This document shows positions 1 through 9,192 of a stretch of DNA of 64,000 nucleotides, piece by piece (the first letter of the stretch is position 1; every line of letters starts with the position of its first letter). This DNA is from Bacillota bacterium (GTDB lineage Bacteria; Bacillota; Clostridia; Christensenellales; SZUA-584), in contig JAEWTL010000026.1 of the NCBI GenBank assembly GCA_023459495.1, positions 171,400 through 235,399 on the forward strand, written 5' to 3'. The notes beneath the pieces are model-generated. The model was given only the letters and a program-made list of their open reading frames with translations. It did not search any database and had not been told where the DNA came from. The translations under genes were made by a program, and so were the position numbers.

Positions 1-107
1 GATTCCATGGTTAGCTGATCCTTGTGCTTTGAATTTCTAAGTAAATTCGAAAATTTCACAGTCGGCCTCTCTTCGTCTTTTTGTTTTATTGTATCATTTT
101 CATCCAT
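1..107 (-). CDS. Partial open reading frame at the left edge, unknown product
   Basis: An open frame reads from an ATG to the window edge, giving 35 lysine- and glutamate-rich residues beginning MDENDTIKQKDEERPTV. I see no good ribosome binding site before the ATG and no recognisable motif. It lies downstream of two glycosyltransferase genes on the same strand, so it may be the next gene of the glycan locus. It may equally be chance. Confidence 0.3.
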   Translation of the reverse strand, partial: MDENDTIKQKDEERPTVKFSNLLRNSKHKDQLTME

Positions 108-273
108 TATTCAATAGGTTAATTTTCTTCGCGAGGATAATTGACATCCCCAAGAATACGAACCTTTTCAACAGCTCTGTAGATATACAGATTTTTTTAC
201 TTTTAATAGACGTGCCCAGTTTATCTGGCTAGTCACCCGGATTGTTCCATTTCATATATATAACGATTTTTAG

Positions 274-1515
274 TTAAATCAGCTTCAAGAATTCCAGTCT
301 GTTACGCATGACCCTGCTGATGGCCGTTACGTTATAACACTCATGTGCCGTATATTTGCCATTGGTTATCAGTTTTTCTCTCCATTCCTTATCTACAACC
401 ATGCGGCGCATATGCTCAGCCGCTTCGTTTACATCGGGGTCAGCCCAAACCAGCCCGTCGCCCGGGGTTGAGCCGACATACTGCCCCGCTACCGGTACCA
501 TATTATACCCAACAAGCGCCGTGTTCATGTGAGTCATATACTCCATATTGCCCGACCACGCGGTTGAAATGACAGGCGTGCCAAGAGTCATGGCTTCCAT
601 AGGAACCAACCCAAAACCCTCGGAACGGTGCAGAGTTACATAGGTATCCGACACTTGAATCAGCGTTCTCATTTCATCATCCGTAAGATATTTGTCGATA
701 AAGTAGATGTTTGGATAGGGCTTCAAAATTCTTTGCAATTCCCCGATATGCTCTCTGTAGTTTTCGGGATAGGCCAGCTTGAGCACCAGTCCAACATTAC
801 TGTCTTGGGGTGAAAAAGCCTTCAAAAAGGCCTGTACGGCTGCATGCGGGTTTTTTCGGGATACAAAACTGTTGCAGTCGTATGCCAGCATAAACAGGAA
901 CACATCTTTGTTGATATCGTAATACTTTCTGCCGTTCTTGATTACCGACCTGTCCGGGTTGGCATACAGCGGAACAGTCAGAACGGGAACGGTCATTTTT
1001 TTCTCGAGCGCGTTTGTGCAAAATGATGACATCGTCCAGAATTCTTGGAACATATCAAGGCGTTCGCAATATTCGTCGGGAACTTCGGCCAGTTCCCATG
1101 CCCAGTAACAAATATTATAATGTTTCTTGAGGTCTATGCCGAACAAGAGCATCTTTTCCGGGGTTTTGGATGCCGCATGACAAACAATAAGGTTTATATT
1201 GTATAAGGGCTTGCCTTTCATATCGGATTGGAATTTTTCAGGAGCGCTCAAATCAATTATATTGTACGATATTTCCGCAGCTTCTAATGCCAGTTTCAAC
1301 AAGTTGCCTTCTATCCCTGCACTGCTGTTTATGCAGTACATAAAAAGGTTTACACCATGCTGCAGTCTTTTGGATTTAGGAACTTTAACTTTCTTGCTGC
1401 GCAAAATAAATACTCTGTAAAACCAACTGCGTATTTTTTCGTAGGCAGTAGGCGACAAAACAGCTTTAACAATCCTTCCAATAAAGCGAAGTATGTAGGA
1501 GAGTATCTTTTTCAT
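274..1515 (-). CDS. Family 4-type (GT-B) glycosyltransferase
   Basis: This 413-residue protein looks like a GT-B glycosyltransferase that transfers a sugar from an activated donor to a growing surface glycan in the cytoplasm. The C-terminal half carries the GT4 signature: HRSEGFGLVPMEAM, with an E-x7-E pair at Glu299 and Glu307, then LGTPVIST. A basic, hydrophobic N-terminus (first ~40 residues) could be membrane-associated. The start lies 6 bases after the stop of the upstream GT2 gene, so the two are almost certainly co-transcribed and coupled. Donor and acceptor cannot be read from the sequence. The family call is firm and the specificity unknown. Confidence 0.85.
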   Translation of the reverse strand: MKKILSYILRFIGRIVKAVLSPTAYEKIRSWFYRVFILRSKKVKVPKSKRLQHGVNLFMYCINSSAGIEGNLLKLALEAAEISYNIIDLSAPEKFQSDMKGKPLYNINLIVCHAASKTPEKMLLFGIDLKKHYNICYWAWELAEVPDEYCERLDMFQEFWTMSSFCTNALEKKMTVPVLTVPLYANPDRSVIKNGRKYYDINKDVFLFMLAYDCNSFVSRKNPHAAVQAFLKAFSPQDSNVGLVLKLAYPENYREHIGELQRILKPYPNIYFIDKYLTDDEMRTLIQVSDTYVTLHRSEGFGLVPMEAMTLGTPVISTAWSGNMEYMTHMNTALVGYNMVPVAGQYVGSTPGDGLVWADPDVNEAAEHMRRMVVDKEWREKLITNGKYTAHECYNVTAISRVMRNRLEFLKLI

Positions 1516-1521
1516 ACCGTA

Positions 1522-2631
1522 TCAACCTTTGCCCTTAGCTTTAAGCCGCATAAAAAATATTTTAAAGACCTCGATCAAGCCGTATCGTTTTATTGCTCTT
1601 ATAAGTCTGCCGGGAATATTATAGCGCGATATCGGGCGAGATGACGTATAGACTTCTTCCGACGGTGTAACGACTGCTGTCGATGGTGTATCGACTGCCT
1701 CAGAAGGTTTTTCGCTTTTGCTTTCGTTTGCGTACAAAAGAGGAACTCCGCTTATATTTCTTCTCCCGTGTAATGTCCTGATACCTTTCCCCTCTGCTAT
1801 CACCTCGAGATAGTCAAGCGCAATAGAATAATCCGCATATGCAAAGAAGGTTTCCATATCAAGATAAAACATTTTCAGCGTGGGAGCCATTTGTAATATT
1901 TCCTCTTCAGTGAGATGTTCCAAAATGTCTATATAGAGTAGGCTATATTCAATATTCCCACGAGTATGAGACCGTCTGCCTTGTCTGGTAGAGGACTCGC
2001 GCGCTGTAACGAGCACTTCGTCTATATATTTGTGTGGGAACTTTGCAAACGCTCTGTAATAAAACTCGAAATCATGCGCTACTAATGATGTTACATCAAA
2101 CAGCCCAACTGTTTCAAAAACCCTCTTTGAAATCAGATGGGTGCAGCCGTGTGTTTTATTGTAGACAACAGGGTATAAAAAGGATGAGTTTCTCGTTGGA
2201 TATGCATCTCTATGCTGCTGATACAGCGCGCTGGGGAAGGTTCTCGTATAATCCTCATTCATACCATCCACATCGGTGATGATAATTGTATCTTTATTCT
2301 CTAGCTTGGACAGTTCTTCCACAGAGCGTGCGATTTTTTGAGGATAATACAAGTCGTCATGGCTGAGCCATGAAAAATACTCACCACGCATATTCTCGAT
2401 GCCCAAATTTAGTGCGGTGGAGGTGCCACCGTTCTTTTTCGCAAAGTAACGGATTTTATCCCCGTACGAAAGCGCAATACTCTCGGTATTATCCTTAGAG
2501 CCGTCATTAACAACAACTATTTCTAGATTTTTATAGGTCTGCGCAAGTGCGCTATCTATTGCCTCACGCAGAAAATTGGATCCATTATAGACCGGAATAA
2601 CTATGCTTACCAACGGATTAAACTCTGCCAT
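1522..2631 (-). CDS. GT2 family glycosyltransferase
   Basis: A 369-residue GT-A glycosyltransferase. The nucleotide-binding fold starts near residue 8 (VSIVIPVYNGSNFLREAID), followed by VVVNDGS and the WLSHDDLYY segment near residue 90 that supplies the acidic metal-binding residues. Around residues 300-335 is a Pro/Ser/Thr/Glu-rich linker, then a basic amphipathic tail. The catalytic domain closely resembles the third domain of the 996-residue glycosyltransferase at about 8.1 kb, including the shared GGxxTALNxGIE and WLSHDD segments, so the two are recent paralogues. It is the first gene of a two-gene minus-strand unit. The ribosome binding site before the ATG is weak. Confidence 0.87.
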   Translation of the reverse strand: MAEFNPLVSIVIPVYNGSNFLREAIDSALAQTYKNLEIVVVNDGSKDNTESIALSYGDKIRYFAKKNGGTSTALNLGIENMRGEYFSWLSHDDLYYPQKIARSVEELSKLENKDTIIITDVDGMNEDYTRTFPSALYQQHRDAYPTRNSSFLYPVVYNKTHGCTHLISKRVFETVGLFDVTSLVAHDFEFYYRAFAKFPHKYIDEVLVTARESSTRQGRRSHTRGNIEYSLLYIDILEHLTEEEILQMAPTLKMFYLDMETFFAYADYSIALDYLEVIAEGKGIRTLHGRRNISGVPLLYANESKSEKPSEAVDTPSTAVVTPSEEVYTSSRPISRYNIPGRLIRAIKRYGLIEVFKIFFMRLKAKGKG

Positions 2632-2775
2632 ATAATAATCTGCCTTTCAAACTGTCATCTATTTTTGCGTACTGAATGTTAACATAAAAACGAATAAAAA
2701 TCAATGCAAATATTGTTATTTTTAGGGTGTGTGCAAAGCAATACATTACCCCGATTAACATTAGTTCGACAAGAA

Positions 2776-2804
2776 TGGACAAAAACCACGCTTGCTGATA
2801 TAAT
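2776..2804 (+). promoter_or_regulatory. Sigma-A-type promoter of the AlgX-like/MBOAT pair
   Basis: TGGACA and a perfect TATAAT are separated by exactly 17 bases and end about 48 bases before the AlgX-like start codon, with a ribosome binding site (GGGGAA) in between. Assigned by match to the sigma-A consensus. Confidence 0.65.
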
Positions 2805-2851
2805 ACTAAATCTGATTATTCTATTGAAATTTATTAATTCAGGGGAATTGA

Positions 2852-4138
2852 ATGAATAAAAAATACTTCAAACTTTACTGCTTAGCGATAGCATTTTTAG
2901 TCACTGCACCACTTTTTTTCACCTTAATAAATTATGGCTCAAGATTAATTTGGAATGTGAATATCCTCACAGAAGATGAATTGAGCGGTGTTATAAACAC
3001 TCCTCAACAAACCGAGCTTTCTTTGGAAACACTTCAATCGAGGCAATTCCAATCAGATTTTGAAAAAAATTTTGAATATAACCTTGCCTCCCGCAAAGTG
3101 TGTACCCGCGTTTATAATCAGTTATTATATTCTGTGTTTGACACTACCGACAATAGCGAAATACTCGTTGGGCGTGAAGATTATCTCTTCGAAAAAGCGT
3201 ACCCGAGAGCGCTTCTCACGGAGCTCACTCCACAGGAAAGAACAGAATTAGAAGAAAACATCAATAAACTAGCCAGGCTTACAAAGCTACTTAAAGAGCA
3301 TGGAGTAACTTTAGTTGTGCGGATGTCACCCTCGAAGGCTGAGCTTTATCCAGAATATCTGCCGCATTCTTATAGCCGTTTTATAAGAATGCAGCAAATC
3401 GGTGAATACGATCAAAACTGGTATCAAGTTTTTAAAAACAAAATTTCAAAAACTAACATTCCGTTCTATGATGGCCATGACCTCATGCAAAGACTGAAAG
3501 AAGAAGGCGAAATTGTTTTCACAAAGGGTGGAACACACTGGTCATTATCGCCAATGGAAGAGTACATCAATGGACTTAATGCTTATATGGAAGGGCTTTT
3601 AAATAAAAAGCTTAGTAGAATGGTCGTGACTAACCAACAAGTAATTACAGGGAAAATGGGTGTGCCGGATGATGACGATATCTGGCAGCTCGGTTGGAAT
3701 GCAATATCGGATTATCCAAATTATCCTTCTCCTAACATTACTTTTAGCACCAATCCCGGGGAGGCTCCTTTACACGTATTTACTGTGGGGCAGAGCTTTA
3801 CAACGGTGTTGCTAGAAGCCATTTACAGCACAGAGCATCCCGTTTGGGATGAAACATACTTTTCGTGGTATAACGGTAGGGTTATGAAGTATACAAGCGA
3901 AACACCTCCTTGGGGAATCCAAATCTCGGATGCAACAGATAATTATGAGCAATATTTAAAGATGGATGTCATTATGATAGAATTTCTTGAAAACGGTACA
4001 GTGTCGACTCAATTTGAGTTTGTTAATAATATGCTGCAATATTTAGAAAAAACGGAGCGGAATTATGATCTTTTCATCTATAATTTTCCTTTTTGCGTTC
4101 TGCCCTATATTTTTTCTAACGCTTTATTTCTTGCCTAA
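2852..4138 (+). CDS. AlgX/AlgJ-like SGNH-type acetyltransferase, membrane-anchored
   Basis: A 428-residue protein with an uncleaved signal/anchor helix (about residues 7-27) and an extracytoplasmic SGNH-like domain of the AlgJ/AlgX group, which moves acetyl groups onto exported polysaccharide. Visible landmarks are VVRMSPSKAELYP, KGGTHWS (His229) and VGQSF (Ser315, candidate nucleophile). In AlgX the equivalent of GTHW is D-x-H-W, so the triad Asp is a Gly here. It is followed by an MBOAT gene that overlaps its 3' end by 74 bases. Its last ~25 residues are read over the MBOAT start and look unlike a natural tail, so a small indel just before the end is possible. Known AlgI/AlgX pairs suggest glycan O-acetylation. 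Confidence 0.75.
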   Translation: MNKKYFKLYCLAIAFLVTAPLFFTLINYGSRLIWNVNILTEDELSGVINTPQQTELSLETLQSRQFQSDFEKNFEYNLASRKVCTRVYNQLLYSVFDTTDNSEILVGREDYLFEKAYPRALLTELTPQERTELEENINKLARLTKLLKEHGVTLVVRMSPSKAELYPEYLPHSYSRFIRMQQIGEYDQNWYQVFKNKISKTNIPFYDGHDLMQRLKEEGEIVFTKGGTHWSLSPMEEYINGLNAYMEGLLNKKLSRMVVTNQQVITGKMGVPDDDDIWQLGWNAISDYPNYPSPNITFSTNPGEAPLHVFTVGQSFTTVLLEAIYSTEHPVWDETYFSWYNGRVMKYTSETPPWGIQISDATDNYEQYLKMDVIMIEFLENGTVSTQFEFVNNMLQYLEKTERNYDLFIYNFPFCVLPYIFSNALFLA

Positions 4139-5488
4139 AAGCATTAAGCTAAAAAACGGCATAATTATTATAGGCAGCATGTTCTTTTACGCATGGGGTG
4201 CAGGTGATTTTTTCTTTATTGTATTAGGGACGCTGATAATTGATTACTTTTTAGGTAACTTAATGTATAAGAACAATAAATATACAAAGCTATTTGTATT
4301 TTTTGACGTTGCAATGAACATTGGCATATTGCTCTATTTCAAGTATTTCAATTTTTTTATAGATAATTTCAATGCTGTTTTTGAGAGCATAGGGTGGAAT
4401 TCGGTCGTGTATACAAGGGTTCTTTTACCTTTAGGAGTGTCATTTGTTGTTTTTCAAAAAATGACGTATTGTTTGGATATTGCAAAGGGAATAACAAAGC
4501 CCGCAGAAAACTTCTTTTATGTCATAGAGTATTTATTGATTTTTCCCCAGATTATCGCAGTCCCATTGTAAAATACAACGAAATTGCGGACCAAATAAAA
4601 GAACGTACAATCACCAAAGAAATGTTTCTTTGCGGTTTTAAACGTTTCGGCATTGGGCTTTTCAAAAAAGTCTGGATTGCCGATGTAATCGCTAACGTTG
4701 CTGATACCGTTTTTGGGGCTTTTTCTGTGGGGCCTATTCCATTTGATTATGCGTGGATAGGGATTATAGCGTATACATTCCAAATCTACTTTGATTTTTC
4801 CGCTTACAGCGATATGGCTATCGGAATGCTTTCCATGATGGGGTTTCGTATTCATGAAAACTTCAATATGCCCTATACGGCACAAAGCATAACAGATTTT
4901 TGGAAACGCTGGCATATCTCCATGACGTCGTGGTTTCGCGAGTATCTCTATTTCCCGCTTGGTGGCAATCGCAAGGGAAAAGTTCGCACGTATATAAATC
5001 AGTGGATTGTTTTTCTGGTTTCGGGCTTTTGGCATGGTGCTTCATGGAATTTTGTATTTTGGGGCGCATATCATGGGTCACTGCTATGCGCAGAACGGGC
5101 ATTCTTATCAAAAAGAACACAAAACATCAACCGTTTTATTCGTGTAACATTTACGTTCCTGCTCGTTATGCTGGGTTGGGTATTCTTCCGCGCAGAAAGT
5201 ATCGGTATGGGTTTTTCCTACATCGGAAGCATGTTTGATTTCAGTAATTATTATGTGCATGTGAATCCTGAGTATATACTTAATATCGACCCACGCACAT
5301 GGGCCGTATTTGCGCTAGCCGTGCTAATTTGTTTTATTCCGCTGTTCAAAAAAACCTATGAATGGTTGCAATTAAAGGTTTCGGTCCATCCTGTTTTGCG
5401 TGATATAGGTGTTCTGGCGTTGTTTGCGTTTTCGGCATTAAAAGTCATAACTGGCTCAATCAGCCCATTTATTTATTTTAGATTCTGA
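4065..5488 (+). pseudogene. algI-like MBOAT O-acyltransferase, interrupted by a one-base frameshift
   Basis: Together two frames encode a full MBOAT (AlgI-type) membrane O-acyltransferase of about 470 residues, which would pass acetyl groups across the membrane to the AlgX-like partner. The N-terminal part (4065-4571) runs in frame to IFPQIIAVPL and stops. The downstream frame continues the family sequence as PIVKYNEIADQI and later shows the MBOAT core: FDFSAYSDMAIG, FWKRWHISMTSWFREYLYFPLGG and the catalytic-His region SGFWHGASWN. Adding one G after base 4560 restores IAGPIVKYNEIADQI, so one base is missing. An ATG with GGAG upstream marks the start. Either a real lesion or a sequencing error. 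Confidence 0.8.
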
Positions 5489-6067
5489 TGTAAAATGGGT
5501 AGCTGAGATAGACCTATAGGGCTTGTTATCGGCTAGCGCCTAAAGGTACTCTGGCTTTTACCATGTTAAGCCACAATACTTTTGCTATTTAAATATGCAC
5601 AGAAAGCTTTATTTATTGATCGACCCTCTAAAAGTTTCCGGGTGGAGATAAACCTGATGAAATTTCCAGACTCTTACTACCCATCCGCCGAATCAACTTT
5701 TACCGCGCTCATTTTTTACAGTTCATAGCGTCTCATATTGAGATCACTTGCAAGCTCATTCGACGGTTTGTCCAAAGGCAGCAACGTTGGAAAGCTCTCG
5801 CGGATGTGGTATACAAGCACCTTGAGCGTTGAACGACTATCCTCCGTATACAGATCAGCCAACAAATTGCGAGTGGCTAACGAGAGGGAGGTATAGTTGG
5901 CAACTAACTTGTAATTTTCATGATATATGCGTGCACCAATTTGCTTGTACAACACTTTGTTTTTCGTTATACTAATAAACTGTAGTAGTAAAAAAAATAT
6001 AGTAACTCAATGAAAGTAACGACTTTTACTTACTTTTAAAAAATACCAATCACGACAGGAGGGAAAA
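5489..6067. other. Intergenic stretch between the MBOAT gene and the triple glycosyltransferase
   Basis: About 580 bases, rich in A and T. Apart from one doubtful small minus-strand frame and the AGGAGGG ribosome binding site at its right end, I recognise nothing: no terminator with a clear T-run, no riboswitch, no transposon end. Confidence 0.5.
5716..5955 (-). CDS. Doubtful small hypothetical protein
   Basis: A 79-codon frame with a GTG start and no convincing ribosome binding site. The translation (QIGARIYHENYKLVANYTSL, then a predicted helical stretch ending NMRRYEL) has ordinary amino acid composition but matches no family I know. It is antisense to both neighbours in otherwise empty A+T-rich DNA. 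It may be a remnant of a former gene or chance. Confidence 0.25.
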   Translation of the reverse strand: MLYKQIGARIYHENYKLVANYTSLSLATRNLLADLYTEDSRSTLKVLVYHIRESFPTLLPLDKPSNELASDLNMRRYEL

Positions 6068-9058
6068 TTGCTAAGTCAAAAGGGTTCGGATATCACGGTG
6101 ATTATACCGGTCTACAATGCCGAGAAATATTTACCTGACTGTCTTAATTCGGTACTGTCTCAGACAATCAAAGATCTCCAAGTTATTATAGTGGATGACT
6201 GTTCCAAAGATTCTTCGCCGGAGATTATCCGGTCCTATGCGTCTCGCAAAAATGTCATAGTGCTATTCAACGAAACAAACCGCGGTGCTGCTTACTGCCG
6301 GAATAGAGCCTTGAGTCTGGTCACGACAAATTATGTCGGTTTTATCGACGCTGATGATTATATCGACTGTCGGTATTATGAGTTGCTTTACAGCGAGCTG
6401 GTGAGAACTGGTGCCGACATTGCAGTCTGTGATTTCCATGTTGTCGGAAATGATAGTGAGCTGTATATCGAAGCGACGCAAGGGGGCAGCGATGCGTTTT
6501 CATTTGTCAACTACGGTATGGCGGCTTCTCCGTGTAACAAGCTGTTTAGAAAAGGGCTGATTGAGGCCTATCCTTTTACCGAGGGTATTATAAACGAGGA
6601 TATCGCGTCGGTGATTCCCGCGCTGGTTCACGCAAAAAAGATCTGCTATGTGCCTCAATCCTACTATCATTATATCCAGCACGACATGTCGGTTCAGAAC
6701 TCGAGGCTATCGATGAAGCGGTTCGATATATTCAGCGCTGTTGACATAGCGATCGACAGGATGCGCGATGCCGCCGAATATGAGCGTTGCCGTGATGCGG
6801 TTATTTTTCAGCAGCTAATAATGCTTCTGACCGGGGTGCTTCCCAAAGAAAGGCGTTTTGGCAGACGGCTGCAGTTTTTGCGCACTTATAACCGGCACAT
6901 GGCGAAATACGGTATAAAAGCTGGCAGCTTCGTTCAGCGGTTATTTTCTAATCAATGCACAAAAAAGAAGTTATTTTATGCGCTACTGCTGACGCTGATC
7001 CGTCTGCGGCTGTCTTTCGTCATTAACTGCGCGATACAGGCTTATAACGTATATAAGCGGCATAGGATGCAAGCGCGCCTTGTGATAAAGCCGGACGTAC
7101 GGGATGTTAATCTAATCGAAGCGGCCAGACGTCAAAGTCAACTCAACGATCTGGGTATTGGCATATCTGTCATCGTTCCCAACTATATTTACGCGCGGTA
7201 CATGTATCAGCGCATATACAGTATATTGTGCCAAGGTGTGAAGCTCCAGGAGATCATCATACTGGATGACTGCTCGTCGGATGAGAGCCACAAGGTTATC
7301 GAACACATCGCAGCGTCGGTAAAGCCTTACGTCAGAATCGTCACGGCAAATAACGATGCCAACTCCAGCAACGACTTTTTGCGGTGGCACAAAGGCATCA
7401 AGATGGCGGCAGGCGATTATATCTGGATTGCCGAAACGGAAGGTTATAGCGAGCCTAGTATGCTGGAAAATCTTGTTAATCCGGTGCTGCGAGATCGTTC
7501 CATCGCGCTGTCCTATTGCAACGCGGCGTTTATGGATAGCGGCGGGTATGTGATGCCTGACGATGTGACTAAAACAATTGACCTGATGCATACGGGGCAC
7601 TGGAAATCCGGCTATGTCAACGATGGCGTGGACGAGATTAAGCGATTCTTGTTTTTGAATTGCACCATCAGCAGCGTGTCCAGCGTGCTGTTCAAAGCTG
7701 GTGTGGCGTTGGATTTTGACGAGGTTATCACATATCGTCAAGCGGGTGACTGGCTGTTCTATATCATGCTGATGGGAGGAGGGAAAGTCGCATATACGCC
7801 GGATATACTCAACTATTACCGTATGAACAGCGGCAACGCATCAAACACAACCAAGAAGGCTGATGCCTTGAAAGAGATTATTCGCGTACATCAAGCAATA
7901 GAGAGAAAATATGGGTTGGATAAAAGGCAAAATAAACATATATTTAATAGGTACAGTTTTCTGATAAATAACGGCCGCCTAAAAAGTATTTCAGGTGCTA
8001 AAAGAACAAGAGATTTGATTAAATTGTTTCAAGGAGAGTGTATCCGTAATACTGAACGGCTGACAAAACATACTCCGTTTTATCCCAAAGTGTCAATTAT
8101 TATACCCGTCTTTAATGGAAGCAATTATATGCGCGAAGCCATAGAGAGCGCTCTTACCCAAACTTACTCAAATATCGAAGTCATAGTTGTCAACGATGGA
8201 TCCACAGACAACGGTATGACGGATACTATCGCCAGATCCTTTGGAAACAGGATCAGGTATTTTAAAAAGGAAAACGGTGGGGTTGCCACGGCATTGAATT
8301 TCGGCATTGAAAAGATGGAGGGTGAGTATTTTGCATGGCTGAGCCATGATGATATCTATGCCCAAAATAAAATATCATATGATATAGAAGTGATTAACGG
8401 ACTTGAAGATAAAACAACTTTTCTTGTCGGCGGATATAGCGTCGTCAATGAGTTCGGCAAGCGAATTTTTGATGTGAATTTGTTAAATCAGTATTCTCAG
8501 GAAGAACTGTCCAGACCGTTGTTTGTTGTTTTTCGGGGAGGAATAAATGGCTGCACGACACTGATTCATAAGAGCCATTTTGAAAGAGCCGGCGTATTTG
8601 ATCCCACGCTGACCACAACCCAGGATTATGATTTATGGTTTCGTATGCTAAGAGGTCAAAAAGTGTGCTATTATAATGCGTGCAATGTTAAGTCGCGAAT
8701 CCACGAAGAACAGGGAAGTAAGAAAATTGACAATCACATAGCGGAATGCAATCAGCTATGGATTCGGATAATGTCATCCATCACAAATGAAGAACGTAAA
8801 CAAATTGATGGCTCACCGTTTTTATTCTATGTGAATATAGCAAAATTTCTTCAGAATAGTACAAACTATAGGCAGGCTATTGATTTCGCCAAAAGGCAAG
8901 CAACGCTATTAGCGCCTTGGTGCATACGATCATGGAGTATCATCAATTTGCTATGGCTAGGGAAAAAAATTTGCAGGCACTATAAAATGCATGGATTAGC
9001 CGGAATAATTAATAATAAGATTCGACGGCTAAATAGACGCGGTCGGAGTACATCTTGA
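6068..9058 (+). CDS. Three-domain GT2 glycosyltransferase
   Basis: A 996-residue protein with three GT-A modules in one chain. Domain 1 begins near residue 9 (ITVIIPVYNAEKYLPD, VDDCSKDS, DADDY). Domain 2 begins near residue 362 (ISVIVPNYIYARYMYQ, LDDCSSDES) and has ETEGY in place of the usual Asp-Asp pair. Domain 3 begins near residue 674 (VSIIIPVFNGSNYMRE, VNDGSTD, WLSHDD, then QDYDLWFR). It starts with TTG eight bases after an AGGAGGG ribosome binding site. Multi-domain GT2 enzymes often add successive sugars of a repeat unit, which fits this glycan locus. Domain 3 is a close relative of the 369-residue GT2 at 1.5-2.6 kb. Sugar specificity is unknown. Confidence 0.88.
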   Translation: MLSQKGSDITVIIPVYNAEKYLPDCLNSVLSQTIKDLQVIIVDDCSKDSSPEIIRSYASRKNVIVLFNETNRGAAYCRNRALSLVTTNYVGFIDADDYIDCRYYELLYSELVRTGADIAVCDFHVVGNDSELYIEATQGGSDAFSFVNYGMAASPCNKLFRKGLIEAYPFTEGIINEDIASVIPALVHAKKICYVPQSYYHYIQHDMSVQNSRLSMKRFDIFSAVDIAIDRMRDAAEYERCRDAVIFQQLIMLLTGVLPKERRFGRRLQFLRTYNRHMAKYGIKAGSFVQRLFSNQCTKKKLFYALLLTLIRLRLSFVINCAIQAYNVYKRHRMQARLVIKPDVRDVNLIEAARRQSQLNDLGIGISVIVPNYIYARYMYQRIYSILCQGVKLQEIIILDDCSSDESHKVIEHIAASVKPYVRIVTANNDANSSNDFLRWHKGIKMAAGDYIWIAETEGYSEPSMLENLVNPVLRDRSIALSYCNAAFMDSGGYVMPDDVTKTIDLMHTGHWKSGYVNDGVDEIKRFLFLNCTISSVSSVLFKAGVALDFDEVITYRQAGDWLFYIMLMGGGKVAYTPDILNYYRMNSGNASNTTKKADALKEIIRVHQAIERKYGLDKRQNKHIFNRYSFLINNGRLKSISGAKRTRDLIKLFQGECIRNTERLTKHTPFYPKVSIIIPVFNGSNYMREAIESALTQTYSNIEVIVVNDGSTDNGMTDTIARSFGNRIRYFKKENGGVATALNFGIEKMEGEYFAWLSHDDIYAQNKISYDIEVINGLEDKTTFLVGGYSVVNEFGKRIFDVNLLNQYSQEELSRPLFVVFRGGINGCTTLIHKSHFERAGVFDPTLTTTQDYDLWFRMLRGQKVCYYNACNVKSRIHEEQGSKKIDNHIAECNQLWIRIMSSITNEERKQIDGSPFLFYVNIAKFLQNSTNYRQAIDFAKRQATLLAPWCIRSWSIINLLWLGKKICRHYKMHGLAGIINNKIRRLNRRGRSTS

Positions 9059-9087
9059 CAAATCGCTACATGGCATGACTCGCTTGA

Positions 9088-9177
9088 GCAAGCCATGCTA
9101 GCATTCAACGCGAATTCTCCATTGACCAGTCTGCACAAATGCTGGACCGACTCAACACTATCGGTGTTATCCAGTAA
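9088..9177 (+). pseudogene. Short gene-tail remnant
   Basis: A 29-codon open stretch ending in a stop reads ASHASIQREFSIDQSAQMLD then RLNTIGVIQ. It looks like a genuine protein C-terminus, but the frame has a stop immediately upstream and no start. It lies between the triple glycosyltransferase and the convergent phosphohexomutase. I suspect a transposase or other gene remnant but cannot name the family. Confidence 0.3.
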
Positions 9178-9192
9178 GCCTTGATTCCTATT

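Noticed and set aside
7112..7741. A 209-codon antisense frame inside the triple glycosyltransferase
   Set aside because: Overlaps an unambiguous GT2 domain and has His/Arg/Val-rich shadow composition.
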